A DNA stretch of 64,000 nucleotides from RDXT01 sp033762375 (GTDB taxonomy: Bacteria; Bacteroidota; Bacteroidia; J057): positions 1-64,000 of the forward strand of contig JANRLQ010000030.1 in assembly GCA_033762375.1 (NCBI GenBank), written 5' to 3'. Under the pieces are notes generated by a model, which had not been told where the DNA came from, ran no database searches, and saw nothing but the letters and a program-made list of their open reading frames with translations. A program made the translations under genes and the position numbers. Of this stretch, positions 49,063-57,471 are shown piece by piece; the first letter of the stretch is position 1; each line of letters starts with the position of its first letter.

Positions 49063-49491
49063 ATGGCAAAAACGATCGCGGAAATAGAGTCGGAGCTGGT
49101 CGAAGAGTTCAGCCTGTTTGATGACTGGATGGACAAATACCAGCAGATCATCGAGATGGGACAGGCACTTCCGGGCCTGCCGGAGGCAGAGAAGACGGAG
49201 GAAAACCGGGTTCATGGGTGTCAGTCACAAGTGTGGCTCACGGCCCGTGCCGAAGAGGGTGTCATCCTGTATCAGGCTGACAGTGATGCGATTATTACCA
49301 AAGGGCTGATTGCCATGATGGTGCGGGTCCTCTCAGGCCAGACACCTGAGGCGATCCTGGCGGCTGAGCTGGGGTTTGTGGATCGGGTGGGCATCCGGTC
49401 GCACCTCTCCCCAACCCGCTCCAACGGTCTCAACAACATGATCAAACGGATGAAATATATCGCGCTGGCCCTGCGTGCGCAGGCTGCCTGA
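49063..49491 (+). CDS. sufE: Cysteine desulfuration protein SufE
   Basis: Accepts sulfur from the SufS desulfurase for Fe-S cluster assembly; 142 residues. The active Cys53 lies in RVHGCQSQVWL, followed by the conserved SDAIITKGLIAMMVRVLSG. The core sufBCDS genes are elsewhere. Its stop is directly followed by the DUF59 gene. Confidence 0.95.
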   Translation: MAKTIAEIESELVEEFSLFDDWMDKYQQIIEMGQALPGLPEAEKTEENRVHGCQSQVWLTARAEEGVILYQADSDAIITKGLIAMMVRVLSGQTPEAILAAELGFVDRVGIRSHLSPTRSNGLNNMIKRMKYIALALRAQAA

Positions 49492-49494
49492 GTG

Positions 49495-49845
49495 ATGGAT
49501 GAAAATGCCAGAGATGGTTTTTACCTTATGGAAATGGACACAGAAGCACTCAGGGAAGAGGTAATCAATCACCTGCGGATGGTGTTTGACCCTGAAATCC
49601 CGGTTAATATTTATGATCTGGGCCTGATCTACGAGGTGACCGTCAGCGAGACGGGCCACGCGCGGGTACTGATGACGCTCACGGCACCTGCATGTCCGGC
49701 GGCTGAGGTGCTGCCGGGTGAGGTCAAGGAAAAAGCCCTCTCGGTCGAGGGTATCACGGAGGCGGAGGTCGAGCTCACATTTGAGCCGCCGTGGACCAAG
49801 GACATGATGTCTGAGGAGGCGATGCTGGAGCTGGGATTTATGTAA
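49495..49845 (+). CDS. DUF59/MIP18-family Fe-S assembly protein
   Basis: A ~116-residue protein of the SufT/PaaD-like family, which helps Fe-S cluster maturation. It has LRMVFDPEIPVNIYDLGLIY, the conserved Cys in LTAPACPAAE and FEPPWTKDMMSEEA. It follows sufE with 3 bases between them, consistent with a SUF role. A GTG precedes the ATG at 49495, and a later Met at 49534 is also possible. Confidence 0.92.
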   Translation: MDENARDGFYLMEMDTEALREEVINHLRMVFDPEIPVNIYDLGLIYEVTVSETGHARVLMTLTAPACPAAEVLPGEVKEKALSVEGITEAEVELTFEPPWTKDMMSEEAMLELGFM

Positions 49846-49855
49846 CCACGGGACT

Positions 49856-50089
49856 ATGCAGAAAAACCTGAACCGAATTCTGAGTTTCCCGCTGGTGGCA
49901 TTGGTATGGACCTATAAGGCAGTGGTATCGCCTTTTGCCCCTTCTACCTGCCGGTATTCGCCGAGTTGCTCCCGGTATGCCATTGAGGCGCTGCAAAAAT
50001 ACGGCCCTCTGAAGGGTTCCTGGCTGGCTGCCCGCCGGATCTTACGCTGTCACCCCTGGGGCGGAAGCGGATATGATCCGGTACCCTGA
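49856..50089 (+). CDS. yidD: Membrane protein insertion efficiency factor YidD
   Basis: A 77-residue inner-membrane-associated protein that assists YidC. The family signature is complete: YKAVVSPFAPSTCRYSPSCS, then YAIEALQKYGPLKGSWLA and RILRCHPWGGSGYDPVP. It is 10 bases after the DUF59 gene and its 3' end faces the merC-like gene 3 bases away. Confidence 0.96.
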   Translation: MQKNLNRILSFPLVALVWTYKAVVSPFAPSTCRYSPSCSRYAIEALQKYGPLKGSWLAARRILRCHPWGGSGYDPVP

Positions 50090-50092
50090 TGA

Positions 50093-50485
50093 TCAGGCGT
50101 GACGGCGGCGAAAACTCAGCAGGTGTGACACGATGAGGGAGACAGATGCCACATACACCAGGCTGGAAAACCAACCTTCATACGCTTCAAAAACAATGGC
50201 CATCACGAGGGCTGCATAAGATCCCCACATGAGGTAACGAAGGCTCCTGCGATGGGTATGCCGGGAGGAAAACCAGACGGCGATCAGCCCGATGCCCAAA
50301 AAAACGAAATCCCAGCCTTCATGCAGCCAAAAGGGTGTAAGGGACTCCGGCTCCAGGCTTTGTAAGTGGGCACCTGCTCCGAGGTAGATCGGTGCTACGA
50401 TGCAATGTACCAGACATAACAGCGCACTGCCTGCTCCGAGGGTATCCGCTGCGGTAGGGGGGAGAATGGAAGGAGTAGATTGCAT
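50093..50485 (-). CDS. MerC domain membrane protein
   Basis: A 130-residue protein with four predicted transmembrane helices and the MerC cysteine pair in LLCLVHCIVAP. MerC proteins transport mercury in resistance operons, but chromosomal Bacteroidetes members lie near zinc and iron genes and are more likely linked to metal homeostasis. The ATG at 50485 is supported by TATATTTG at 50493-50500 and a TTG 21 bases further. It is divergent from an ABC system with a shared 17-bp dyad. Confidence 0.87.
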   Translation of the reverse strand: MQSTPSILPPTAADTLGAGSALLCLVHCIVAPIYLGAGAHLQSLEPESLTPFWLHEGWDFVFLGIGLIAVWFSSRHTHRRSLRYLMWGSYAALVMAIVFEAYEGWFSSLVYVASVSLIVSHLLSFRRRHA

Positions 50486-50492
50486 ATCGGAG

Positions 50493-50524
50493 CAAATATA
50501 TCCTGAAAGTGGGGTTAAATGCAA
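50493..50524 (-). promoter_or_regulatory. Promoter of the merC-like gene
   Basis: On the minus strand a TTG (50524 to 50522) and an exact TATATTTG (50500 to 50493) are 21 bases apart. The TTG lies inside the 17-bp dyad, so a bound regulator would block it. Confidence 0.5.
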
Positions 50525-50535
50525 CTATGTTGCAT
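50519..50535. promoter_or_regulatory. 17-bp perfect dyad, probable metal-regulator operator
   Basis: ATGCAACTATGTTGCAT is a perfect 7-3-7 inverted repeat centred between the divergent merC-like gene and the ABC operon. Size and symmetry suit a Fur/Zur-type or other dimeric repressor. It overlaps the merC -33 element. Confidence 0.6.
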
Positions 50536-50590
50536 AAAAAATTTTATTTTTAGGGCCGCTTATCTACAGCCAGATTTTGTATTTTTATAT

Positions 50591-51232
50591 ATGCTTCACA
50601 CACAGGGACTTAGTTATACATATTCAGGTAGTGTCACCTTTCGGTTTCCGGACCTGATATGCCCGGCTGGGGAGGTGAGGCTTATTACGGGCGCCTCAGG
50701 TGCTGGTAAAACGACCCTGCTGCACCTGGTGGCGGGGCTGCGGCGACCTGATACCGGCACGATCCGGATAGGGGAGGAAACAATTAGCAGTTTGTCAGAT
50801 CGTCAGGCAGACCTGTTCAGGGGGGCTAAGATCGGGATGGTCTTCCAGCGCCCGCACCTGGTGGGTTCATTGCGGGTGGGGGAGAATCTCCGGCTGGGTC
50901 CGTGGCTGACACATCGTCCGGCGTCGGTGGCGGCTATCCAGGCAGCCCTGGCATCGGTCGGGCTGGCGCACAAAGACCGGGCTTATCCGGCAGCCCTGAG
51001 CCAGGGCGAACAGCAGCGGGTGACGATTGCACGGGCACTGCTCACCACGCCCGCTCTGGTCCTGGCAGATGAGCCCACGGCCAGTCTTGATGATGACAAT
51101 ACCGAGGTGGTAGCGGGACTGCTGGCCCGTTATGCTGCGGAGCAGCAGGCGGCAGTGGTGATTGTTACCCATGATGCCCGACTCAAAACCCGATTTCCTG
51201 CCCATATTTCCCTTACTGCCGCTGCCGTATGA
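50591..51232 (+). CDS. ABC transporter ATP-binding protein (LolD/MacB-like)
   Basis: A 213-residue ATPase. Walker A GASGAGKTT, Q-loop GMVFQRPHL, signature LSQGEQQRV and Walker B LVLADEPTASLDD are intact. It belongs to the subgroup that pairs with FtsX-type permeases. Its stop overlaps the permease start (ATGA). Context (MerC, a dyad, small CFFCG proteins) suggests metal handling. The ATG at 50591 is used; the frame is open back to the dyad at 50519. Confidence 0.93.
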   Translation: MLHTQGLSYTYSGSVTFRFPDLICPAGEVRLITGASGAGKTTLLHLVAGLRRPDTGTIRIGEETISSLSDRQADLFRGAKIGMVFQRPHLVGSLRVGENLRLGPWLTHRPASVAAIQAALASVGLAHKDRAYPAALSQGEQQRVTIARALLTTPALVLADEPTASLDDDNTEVVAGLLARYAAEQQAAVVIVTHDARLKTRFPAHISLTAAAV

Positions 51233-52413
51233 ACCTGATCCTGCTGAGTTGGCGCAATGTCCTGTACCGCCCGCTGGAGGCTCTCCTGAGTCTCCTGCTC
51301 ATAAGCCTGAGTGTGGGTATGGTGTCGCTCCTGCTCCTGCTCGGGCGGCAGCTCGAAGGTCAGTTTCTCCGCAATATCAAAGGTATAGACATGGTCGTCG
51401 GGGCCAAAGGCAGCCCCCTCCAGCTGATTTTATCCGCTGTCTATCAGATTGATAACCCTACGGGCAATATCCCCAAGCGGGTCGCCGACTCGCTGGCGGT
51501 ACATCCCATGATCCGGCAGGCGATCCCCCTGGCGTACGGTGACAACTACCTGGGATTCCGGATTGTGGGTACGACACATGCCTATCCGGCGCATATGGAG
51601 GCGGCTGTAGGGTCCGGCAGGCTCTGGAATCAGGCGATGGAGGTCACGCTGGGTGCCACGGCAGCCGCTACGCTGGGCCTCGGCATCGGAGATACATTTT
51701 ACAGCCAGCATGGGCTTGACGGAGAAGAGACCCATGAGGCGCATCCTTTTGAGGTGGTGGGCATCCTGGGGGCGACCGGGTCTGTCGTGGACCAGCTCAT
51801 CCTCACGGACGTGAGCAGCCTGTGGGAGGTACACGCGTCTCATGAAGGGGAGGAGGACACGACCGGCCGGGCGATTACGGCCCTGCTGGTGAGTTTCAGG
51901 AGCCCCATGGCGTTTTTTTCATTGCCCCGTGCGATCAATGAGGCTACGGCCCTGCAGGCCGCGATTCCTTCTGCCGAGGTGAGCAGGCTCGTCGGCCAGC
52001 TCCTCCCGGTCGTGCTCAACACAGGCCAGGGCATCGGGCTGGCCATATTGCTGATGGCAGGCGTAAGCATGTTTGTATCGCTGTATAGCAGGCTTCGCGA
52101 GCGTGCGCCTGAGCTGGCCCTGATGCGGGTCATGGGTGCCTCACGCGGGCGGCTGTTTTGGCTGATCCTTACAGAGGCGGGCTGGCTTTGTGTGCTGGGG
52201 TACCTGGGCGGAATATGCCTGGCGCGCCTCGGCGTGGCCGGACTCAACGCAACGGTGATGCGCCGGTACCATTATGCACTGGAGGTATGGCAATGGCTTC
52301 CCGAGGAGGGGTTACTGGGGCTGCTTCTCCTGGGCATTGGATTTCTGGCAGCACTTTTGCCCGCTATGGCCGTATTCAGGTTAAATATCTCTCAAACCCT
52401 CGCAGATGCCTAA
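51229..52413 (+). CDS. ABC transporter permease, FtsX/MacB type
   Basis: A 394-residue permease with an N-terminal transmembrane helix (ALLSLLLISLSVGMVSLLLLL), a ~200-residue periplasmic region (KGIDMVVGAKGSPLQLIL ...), and three helices toward the C terminus (about 265-290, 310-335, 360-385). This matches the MacB/LolCE topology with one FtsX core, which moves substrates or mechanical signals rather than classical import. Overlaps the ATPase gene by 4 bases and the next gene by 8. Confidence 0.9.
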   Translation: MNLILLSWRNVLYRPLEALLSLLLISLSVGMVSLLLLLGRQLEGQFLRNIKGIDMVVGAKGSPLQLILSAVYQIDNPTGNIPKRVADSLAVHPMIRQAIPLAYGDNYLGFRIVGTTHAYPAHMEAAVGSGRLWNQAMEVTLGATAAATLGLGIGDTFYSQHGLDGEETHEAHPFEVVGILGATGSVVDQLILTDVSSLWEVHASHEGEEDTTGRAITALLVSFRSPMAFFSLPRAINEATALQAAIPSAEVSRLVGQLLPVVLNTGQGIGLAILLMAGVSMFVSLYSRLRERAPELALMRVMGASRGRLFWLILTEAGWLCVLGYLGGICLARLGVAGLNATVMRRYHYALEVWQWLPEEGLLGLLLLGIGFLAALLPAMAVFRLNISQTLADA

Positions 52414-52834
52414 GTTCCTGTTTGTTGCCTTGTGTTTGGCATGGTCAGGGCTCAATGCCCAGCAGCCCGTCTCCTGGCAGACCCTCGCCGGAGTGCGGTA
52501 CGACTATATCCGCAAAAGTGGCCAGATGTTTTGGTACGGAAAACCGACTTTTTCGCCTGAGGTCCTGGCCCTGGATGGAAAATCCGTGACCGTCACCGGG
52601 TATGTACTGCCAGTGGACCTGGCCTCTAACCTGTACTATCTCTCCGCCAATCCCTTCAGCTCCTGTTTTTTTTGTGGAGGAGCCGGGCAGGAGTCAGTAA
52701 TCGAATTACGGCTCAAAAATCCCAGGGACCGGTATGTGATGGACGAGCGGGTGACATTTACAGGTATCCTGCGGCTGAGTACCCAGGAGCTGGAGGTATC
52801 TTATATCCTGGACCAAGCCAGCCGGACGCGCTGA
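52406..52834 (+). CDS. Exported CFFCG-motif protein A
   Basis: A 142-residue protein with a signal peptide ending near LNAQ (residue 18). The mature part has VTVTGYVLPVDLASNLYYLS followed by FSSCFFCGGAGQESVIELRL. The Cys-x-x-Cys pair (CFFC) in a beta-rich fold suggests a metal or redox site. It resembles DUF3299-type proteins that accompany zinc-regulated ABC systems, though the assignment is tentative. Its start overlaps the permease stop by 8 bases, so it belongs to the transporter operon. Confidence 0.8.
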   Translation: MPKFLFVALCLAWSGLNAQQPVSWQTLAGVRYDYIRKSGQMFWYGKPTFSPEVLALDGKSVTVTGYVLPVDLASNLYYLSANPFSSCFFCGGAGQESVIELRLKNPRDRYVMDERVTFTGILRLSTQELEVSYILDQASRTR

Positions 52835-52856
52835 GATGTCATAATCCAACCACCAT

Positions 52857-53363
52857 ATGCTGACAATCAAATATCTATATCTGACATGGGTAGTCATGGC
52901 TGGCGCATTGATTGCGTGCCAGCCTTCGGTACGGGAGACGCAGGAGCCTCCTGCCCAGCCCCGCATCATCCCCGCCTCGGAGATAACACCGATAGACTGG
53001 GCTTTCCTCCGGGATCAGGTACACTTTGAGCCCCGTTATTATGAAGAAGCCGGGGGCAATTTCTGGTTTCCTAGTTTCACAGACAGCCTCAAGCGCCTGA
53101 GCGGTCATTATGTAGAGATAGAAGGTTATGTCCAGACGCTGGCGCCGGGTGCATACGCCTTGTCCGCATTCCCCAATAAGTCCTGCTTCTTTTGTGGGGC
53201 CGCCGGTCCGGAGTCTGTCCTGGAATTAACCCTCCAAAACCCGGAGCAGATATACTTTACGGATGAATATAAACGCTTTGCCGGTGTGTTTGCCCTGAAT
53301 GATACCAACCTCGATCACCTGAATTTTATCCTGCTGGACGCACAGGAAGCAACTGCCCGGTAA
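52857..53363 (+). CDS. CFFCG-motif lipoprotein B
   Basis: A 168-residue lipoprotein (lipobox LIAC, Cys ~21) paralogous to the preceding protein: it has the same EIEGYVQTLAPGAYALSAFP and NKSCFFCGAAGPESVLELTL core. It has a ~45-residue extra N-terminal region. The pair thus gives one soluble or anchored and one lipidated form of the same fold. It is the last gene of the operon before a terminator. Confidence 0.8.
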   Translation: MLTIKYLYLTWVVMAGALIACQPSVRETQEPPAQPRIIPASEITPIDWAFLRDQVHFEPRYYEEAGGNFWFPSFTDSLKRLSGHYVEIEGYVQTLAPGAYALSAFPNKSCFFCGAAGPESVLELTLQNPEQIYFTDEYKRFAGVFALNDTNLDHLNFILLDAQEATAR

Positions 53364-53369
53364 TGACAA

Positions 53370-53397
53370 CCCCCCGCCTGGGTATACAGGCGGGGGG
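53370..53397. terminator. Bidirectional terminator
   Basis: CCCCCCGCCTG (53370-53380) and CAGGCGGGGGG (53387-53397) form a perfect 11-bp stem with a 6-base loop between the ABC operon and the convergent cytochrome gene. Confidence 0.75.
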
Positions 53398-53417
53398 CAG
53401 ACCCTCAAAGCGTCTTT

Positions 53418-53858
53418 TTATTGAGGACGGATCGCGTTTACCTCTGCTACAGACACTGCATCAGCACTATTGCCAAAGTTACTGCGGACATAGGTCAGTA
53501 CCCCGGCGATCTGCGCATTGGTCAGGAAACCGTGTGAAGCCATCACCCCGTTGTATTTGGTGCCGTTGACTTCGATCTCGCCCTGGAGGCCGTTGAGCAC
53601 GACATTGATAAGGCGCGTTTTGTCGCCTGCTACCCAGTCAGAACCTGCCAGCGGCGGATTGAGTCCTTCGATACCCTTGCCGTCCACCATGTGACAGGCA
53701 ATACAGTAGGTTTTATAGACTTTTTCGCCCTCGGCTACATTCGGCGCAGGCTGTGCCAGCACCGGAGCCGGTTCGGTTTTTTTCTCAGCTCCTCCGCCAC
53801 AGGCTACTGCTACGAGGGAGACTATCACAGAGGCAAGCAGTATTCGTTTCATCAGCAA
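53418..53858 (-). CDS. Cytochrome c lipoprotein
   Basis: A 146-residue class I cytochrome c. The lipobox VAVAC gives Cys20, and a Pro/Ala-rich linker follows. The haem site is CIACH (Cys52, Cys55, His56); a likely axial Met is in NGVMASHGFL. It is probably a periplasmic electron carrier anchored in the membrane. An alternative start is the second Met, 6 bases downstream. Confidence 0.93.
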   Translation of the reverse strand: MLMKRILLASVIVSLVAVACGGGAEKKTEPAPVLAQPAPNVAEGEKVYKTYCIACHMVDGKGIEGLNPPLAGSDWVAGDKTRLINVVLNGLQGEIEVNGTKYNGVMASHGFLTNAQIAGVLTYVRSNFGNSADAVSVAEVNAIRPQ

Positions 53859-53890
53859 TACAGTACGTCGTGGATAAAGAATATGACAGG

Positions 53891-54028
53891 CTAAATATAG
53901 GCAGATGTCGGCATATTGAAAATAAATCTTATCTGCTCTCCGGATGCTTTGTATGTGCCCGGCACTGCGGCTACACAGGGGAGCGGTGCAGCAAGATGTA
54001 ATATGCTGACAATGAACAATTTGTACAT
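53891..54028 (-). CDS. Possible 45-residue exported peptide
   Basis: A short ORF that begins with a signal-peptide-like MYKLFIVSILHLAAPLPCVA and ends after PTSAYI. It lies in the 266-base gap between the phosphatase and cytochrome genes and shares their strand. No family, promoter or conserved neighbour supports it, so it could be chance. Confidence 0.3.
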   Translation of the reverse strand: MYKLFIVSILHLAAPLPCVAAVPGTYKASGEQIRFIFNMPTSAYI

Positions 54029-54124
54029 ATGTTTGGTCGCATGGCCGGGCCTGCCTCCGGGGCAGATCCGGCTATCCCGCCTCACACGCTTCCGTGAAAA
54101 GGTTTCCGCAGGACATAGCCCGTT

Positions 54125-56032
54125 TTACCGCAGTTCCAGCTCATCCACGGGCTCCAGGGTGTCAGGGTTGAGGACTTGCATCCGGATTTTTTTGCCGTCC
54201 ACATGAAAAAACACCAGGGCATTCTGCGTTGTAAACCCGGAGACCTTATTGCTCCAGGGTGTTTTTTCCTGGGCATAATACGGTGCCCCGGCAGCACCGT
54301 TGTTGATCTGCCAGATGGTGCGGCTGAGGGCGATACGGGCCGACTCCGGAAATTCATCGGTATAGCGTGACATGTCCGGGCCTACCTCCGTGCGGGCATA
54401 GTTGTGCTCGTCTCCGGTGAGAATGGCCACTACCTTGGTACTTTTGTTTACGAGCAGGTCAAGGTATTGGTCGCGGCGCTCGATGATCCCCTTGGCTACA
54501 GGTTTACCAGCGACAAAAGGGCGTATTTCATTGCGTCCGTTGTACCACATATCGTCAGCCACGTGGCCGCCGTTGGGGAAGGCCGGGGTATGCTGGGTCA
54601 CAAATACATGGTCAATGTCCGGGTTTTGCTCCAGGGTTTCCAGGGTCTGGCGGAGCCAGGCGATCTGCTGGTCCATCAGGTATCCATGTACGCCCCCACT
54701 CGTAAACCGGATGAGCTGGGTGGACGGGGCATACCAATAGTTGGAGTTGAGGACAATGACAGCTACGTTGTCGTAGGTATAATAAAATACGTTTTCGCGG
54801 TAGGAGGGGAAATCCACCTGGTCAGGCCGGGGGTCATAGCTGGCGCCGTCTTCGCTGACAGGGCCGTTAGTTGGCATGACAAAGTGCCGCGCAAATGCCG
54901 CCTCACCGGATTGGGTTTCGTACGGAAACCGGTCCACGGTCGCGTAGCGGTCCCCTTTTTTATCCTGAAATCCGCGCATCAGGGCTTCGTGATTGCCCAT
55001 GCTGAGATACACCGGAAAATATCGGGCAAAGGGCTCTATGGCACGTTTCCAGTTGGCGTACTGCAAGTCTATCTCCTGCATACTCGTCACGTACCCGTCA
55101 ATCATGTCTCCCGAAAACTGAAAGAAAGCAATGTCCTGAAAGCGGGCCAGGGCCATGATTTTTTTCATGATATAAAAATTGGCCCCGTACATATCTCGTT
55201 CGCCACCGCCCTGACCACTCCGGGAGTCACTGGCATAGGCAAAGGTAAAGGGCTGACGAGCCCCTGCCACATGGGCTGTTTTCAGGCTGCCGCTGATGGT
55301 ATTGCCCTGATACACAACGGTGTAGGGATACTCCGTCGCTGGCTGGAGGCCGGTAACGGAAATTTCGTGGTGGAGGGCCGGGGTCTGGTCTTCAAATACC
55401 CGCCCACCGATCTCTACCTTGGCCGCTACCGGGAGATTGGTCTCAAAAGAAATAACAGCACCCTGCGGGGTGAGCAGGTTGATAAAGGGACCCTCTGTCA
55501 CCGTCACATCCACCGTAAATGGACCAGCTCCCCTGAATGTCACGATCCCGTCGTAGATCATCTGCCCCTCAGCACTTACGAGGCGGTAGCCCAGGGTACC
55601 CTGCTGCCGGGTGGCCCAGTTTACCATATCATACCGTCCGGAGAGTTGATCCAGGATATTGATACTGGTCTGGCCCTTTGTGATCTCGGCATACTTGCTG
55701 AAATACACCGGATGCGGGTGGCGCGAGTCTCCGTAGGGGATAAATCCGTAGTAGAGTTTCCCGTTAAAGTCAGGCTTATGAAAGTTGAATACCAGCCCTT
55801 TTGCAGTCCCCTGTGGATTGCCCTGGGCTTGCTGTAGGGTCCAGTCGGCAGGCAGGGTGTTTTCAGCCCAGCGTTCCCCGTTGATCAGGGCGTACAGTTT
55901 GCCCTTTTCGAGGCTCAGGTTGCTGTGGACGGCCGGGACCTCGCCTGCATCGGAGAGTACCTGGGCAGGTAACAGGGCCGTGTGGCTGATCAAAATACCG
56001 AGATATATCCACGTAGGGAGAGACGTTTTCAT
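54125..56032 (-). CDS. Exported metallophosphoesterase, purple acid phosphatase-like
   Basis: A ~635-residue secreted phosphatase. After a signal peptide come ~200 residues of beta-rich sequence, then a fibronectin-like domain (ISFETNLPVAAKVEIGG ... SVTGLQPATEYPY). The calcineurin-fold catalytic domain has FAYASDSRSG, FQFSGDMIDG, LSMGNHEALM, VTQHTPAFPNGGH and LTGDEHNYAR, the metal ligands of the family. A C-terminal beta segment closes it. The substrate is unknown. The frame is open to a Met three codons upstream (56041). Confidence 0.9.
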   Translation of the reverse strand: MKTSLPTWIYLGILISHTALLPAQVLSDAGEVPAVHSNLSLEKGKLYALINGERWAENTLPADWTLQQAQGNPQGTAKGLVFNFHKPDFNGKLYYGFIPYGDSRHPHPVYFSKYAEITKGQTSINILDQLSGRYDMVNWATRQQGTLGYRLVSAEGQMIYDGIVTFRGAGPFTVDVTVTEGPFINLLTPQGAVISFETNLPVAAKVEIGGRVFEDQTPALHHEISVTGLQPATEYPYTVVYQGNTISGSLKTAHVAGARQPFTFAYASDSRSGQGGGERDMYGANFYIMKKIMALARFQDIAFFQFSGDMIDGYVTSMQEIDLQYANWKRAIEPFARYFPVYLSMGNHEALMRGFQDKKGDRYATVDRFPYETQSGEAAFARHFVMPTNGPVSEDGASYDPRPDQVDFPSYRENVFYYTYDNVAVIVLNSNYWYAPSTQLIRFTSGGVHGYLMDQQIAWLRQTLETLEQNPDIDHVFVTQHTPAFPNGGHVADDMWYNGRNEIRPFVAGKPVAKGIIERRDQYLDLLVNKSTKVVAILTGDEHNYARTEVGPDMSRYTDEFPESARIALSRTIWQINNGAAGAPYYAQEKTPWSNKVSGFTTQNALVFFHVDGKKIRMQVLNPDTLEPVDELELR

Positions 56033-56217
56033 AAAAACCAATAGGTTAGGATTGGGTCAGACGGTACAAAGTAAGGAGAATGCTTCATTTGCCCAATGAT
56101 GATCAGCTATTGCCGTATTTTTTCTGCCTTTTTTTACCATATAACCACAGCAGGAAACATATTGAGCTTTTCACCGGGATTGTGTAGGTTGGAACTTTAT
56201 CTTGAATCTCAGGCTGT

Positions 56218-57471
56218 ATGAAAAAATGGATACTTGCCGGTATGTTATGTATGGCTGTTACAGGTGCAGCCCAGTCTGATGCCTGGGTACAGAAGAGGCT
56301 GCTCGGACATAGTCCGGTCGTGGACACCGTTCTGGCACATCCGGATCAGTACCGGGTGCAGATTTTATACACCCAGATAGACCGGGACCGTCAGGGCAGG
56401 CCCCGGTTTACGAGTTATGCTTACCGCACGGACCTGGGCGAATATTTTTATCCTGCAAGTACGGTCAAACTTCCCGCAGCCGTATTGTCCCTGGAGAAAC
56501 TCCGCGACCTGCATATCCCGGGGCTGGACCTGTACACCCCGATGCTGACCGACAGCGCCTCCGCAGGCCAGACGGCAGTATGGGTTGATTCCACGTCAGC
56601 CAATGGTATGCCTTCGGTAGGGCATTATGCCAAAAAAATTCTGCTTGTCAGTGACAATGACGCCTTCAACCGGCTCTATGAGTGGCTGGGCCAGGCTCCG
56701 CTCAACAACCGCCTGCATGCCCTGGGATATACCGGTACCCGGATTGTACACCGGCTGGCCTTGCCCCGCACCCGCGAGCAGAACCGCCATACCAATCCGG
56801 TTCGGTTTGTCCGGGACGGACAGACCCTATATGCCCAGCCGGAGCAGGTGAGCACCCTCAACCTGAGGGCGCCTGAGCCGATCCCACTGGGGCGGGGCGA
56901 GTATGTGGGGGACTCGCTGGTGTGGAACCCCAAAGATTTTGCGGGAAACAATGCCTTCCCGATCCGGGAGCAGCAGGCCCTGCTCCGCCAGCTGATATTC
57001 CCCGGCAGTGTGCCGCAGGCCCGGCGGCTCCGCCTGGAGCCGGAGGACTACAGGTTCATCTGGCAATACATGTCACAACTGCCGGCGGAGACAACCTACC
57101 CGGCATACGATCCGGCAGGGTACCCTGACAGTTATGTGAAGTTTTTGATGTACGGGGATTCGGCCCGGCGTATCCCGTCCCATATCCGCATATTCAACAA
57201 GGTCGGCATTGCCTACGGGTTTGTGACCGACAATGCCTATATCGTGGACCTGGATACCGGAGTAGAGTTTATGCTCACGGCTACGGTACACGTCAATGCC
57301 GATGGCATCTTTAACGATGACCAGTACGAGTATGACACCGTGGGGCTGCCGTTTATGGCGGCATTGGGGCAAATCATCTATCAGCACGAGTGCCACAGGC
57401 CCCGAAAGCACAAACCAGATCTCTCAGCCTGGCGACTCACCTATGACCAGGCACATCCGGAGGGTGATTAG
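56218..57471 (+). CDS. Exported serine hydrolase, class A beta-lactamase fold
   Basis: A 417-residue protein with a signal peptide (cleavage near GAAQ). Active-site motifs are SxxK (Ser81 and Lys84 in PASTVKLP) and SDN (145-147 in LVSDNDAFN); a KTG-like element is not obvious, the best candidate being NKVGIAYG. The chain is longer than ordinary class A enzymes (~290), so it is more likely a beta-lactamase-related peptidase or esterase than a resistance enzyme. Its 3' end overlaps the next, convergent gene by 4 bases. Confidence 0.85.
   Translation: MKKWILAGMLCMAVTGAAQSDAWVQKRLLGHSPVVDTVLAHPDQYRVQILYTQIDRDRQGRPRFTSYAYRTDLGEYFYPASTVKLPAAVLSLEKLRDLHIPGLDLYTPMLTDSASAGQTAVWVDSTSANGMPSVGHYAKKILLVSDNDAFNRLYEWLGQAPLNNRLHALGYTGTRIVHRLALPRTREQNRHTNPVRFVRDGQTLYAQPEQVSTLNLRAPEPIPLGRGEYVGDSLVWNPKDFAGNNAFPIREQQALLRQLIFPGSVPQARRLRLEPEDYRFIWQYMSQLPAETTYPAYDPAGYPDSYVKFLMYGDSARRIPSHIRIFNKVGIAYGFVTDNAYIVDLDTGVEFMLTATVHVNADGIFNDDQYEYDTVGLPFMAALGQIIYQHECHRPRKHKPDLSAWRLTYDQAHPEGD

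Noticed and set aside
54404..55837. 477-residue open frame on the plus strand
   Set aside because: It is antisense to the metallophosphoesterase, whose metal-binding motifs are all intact.
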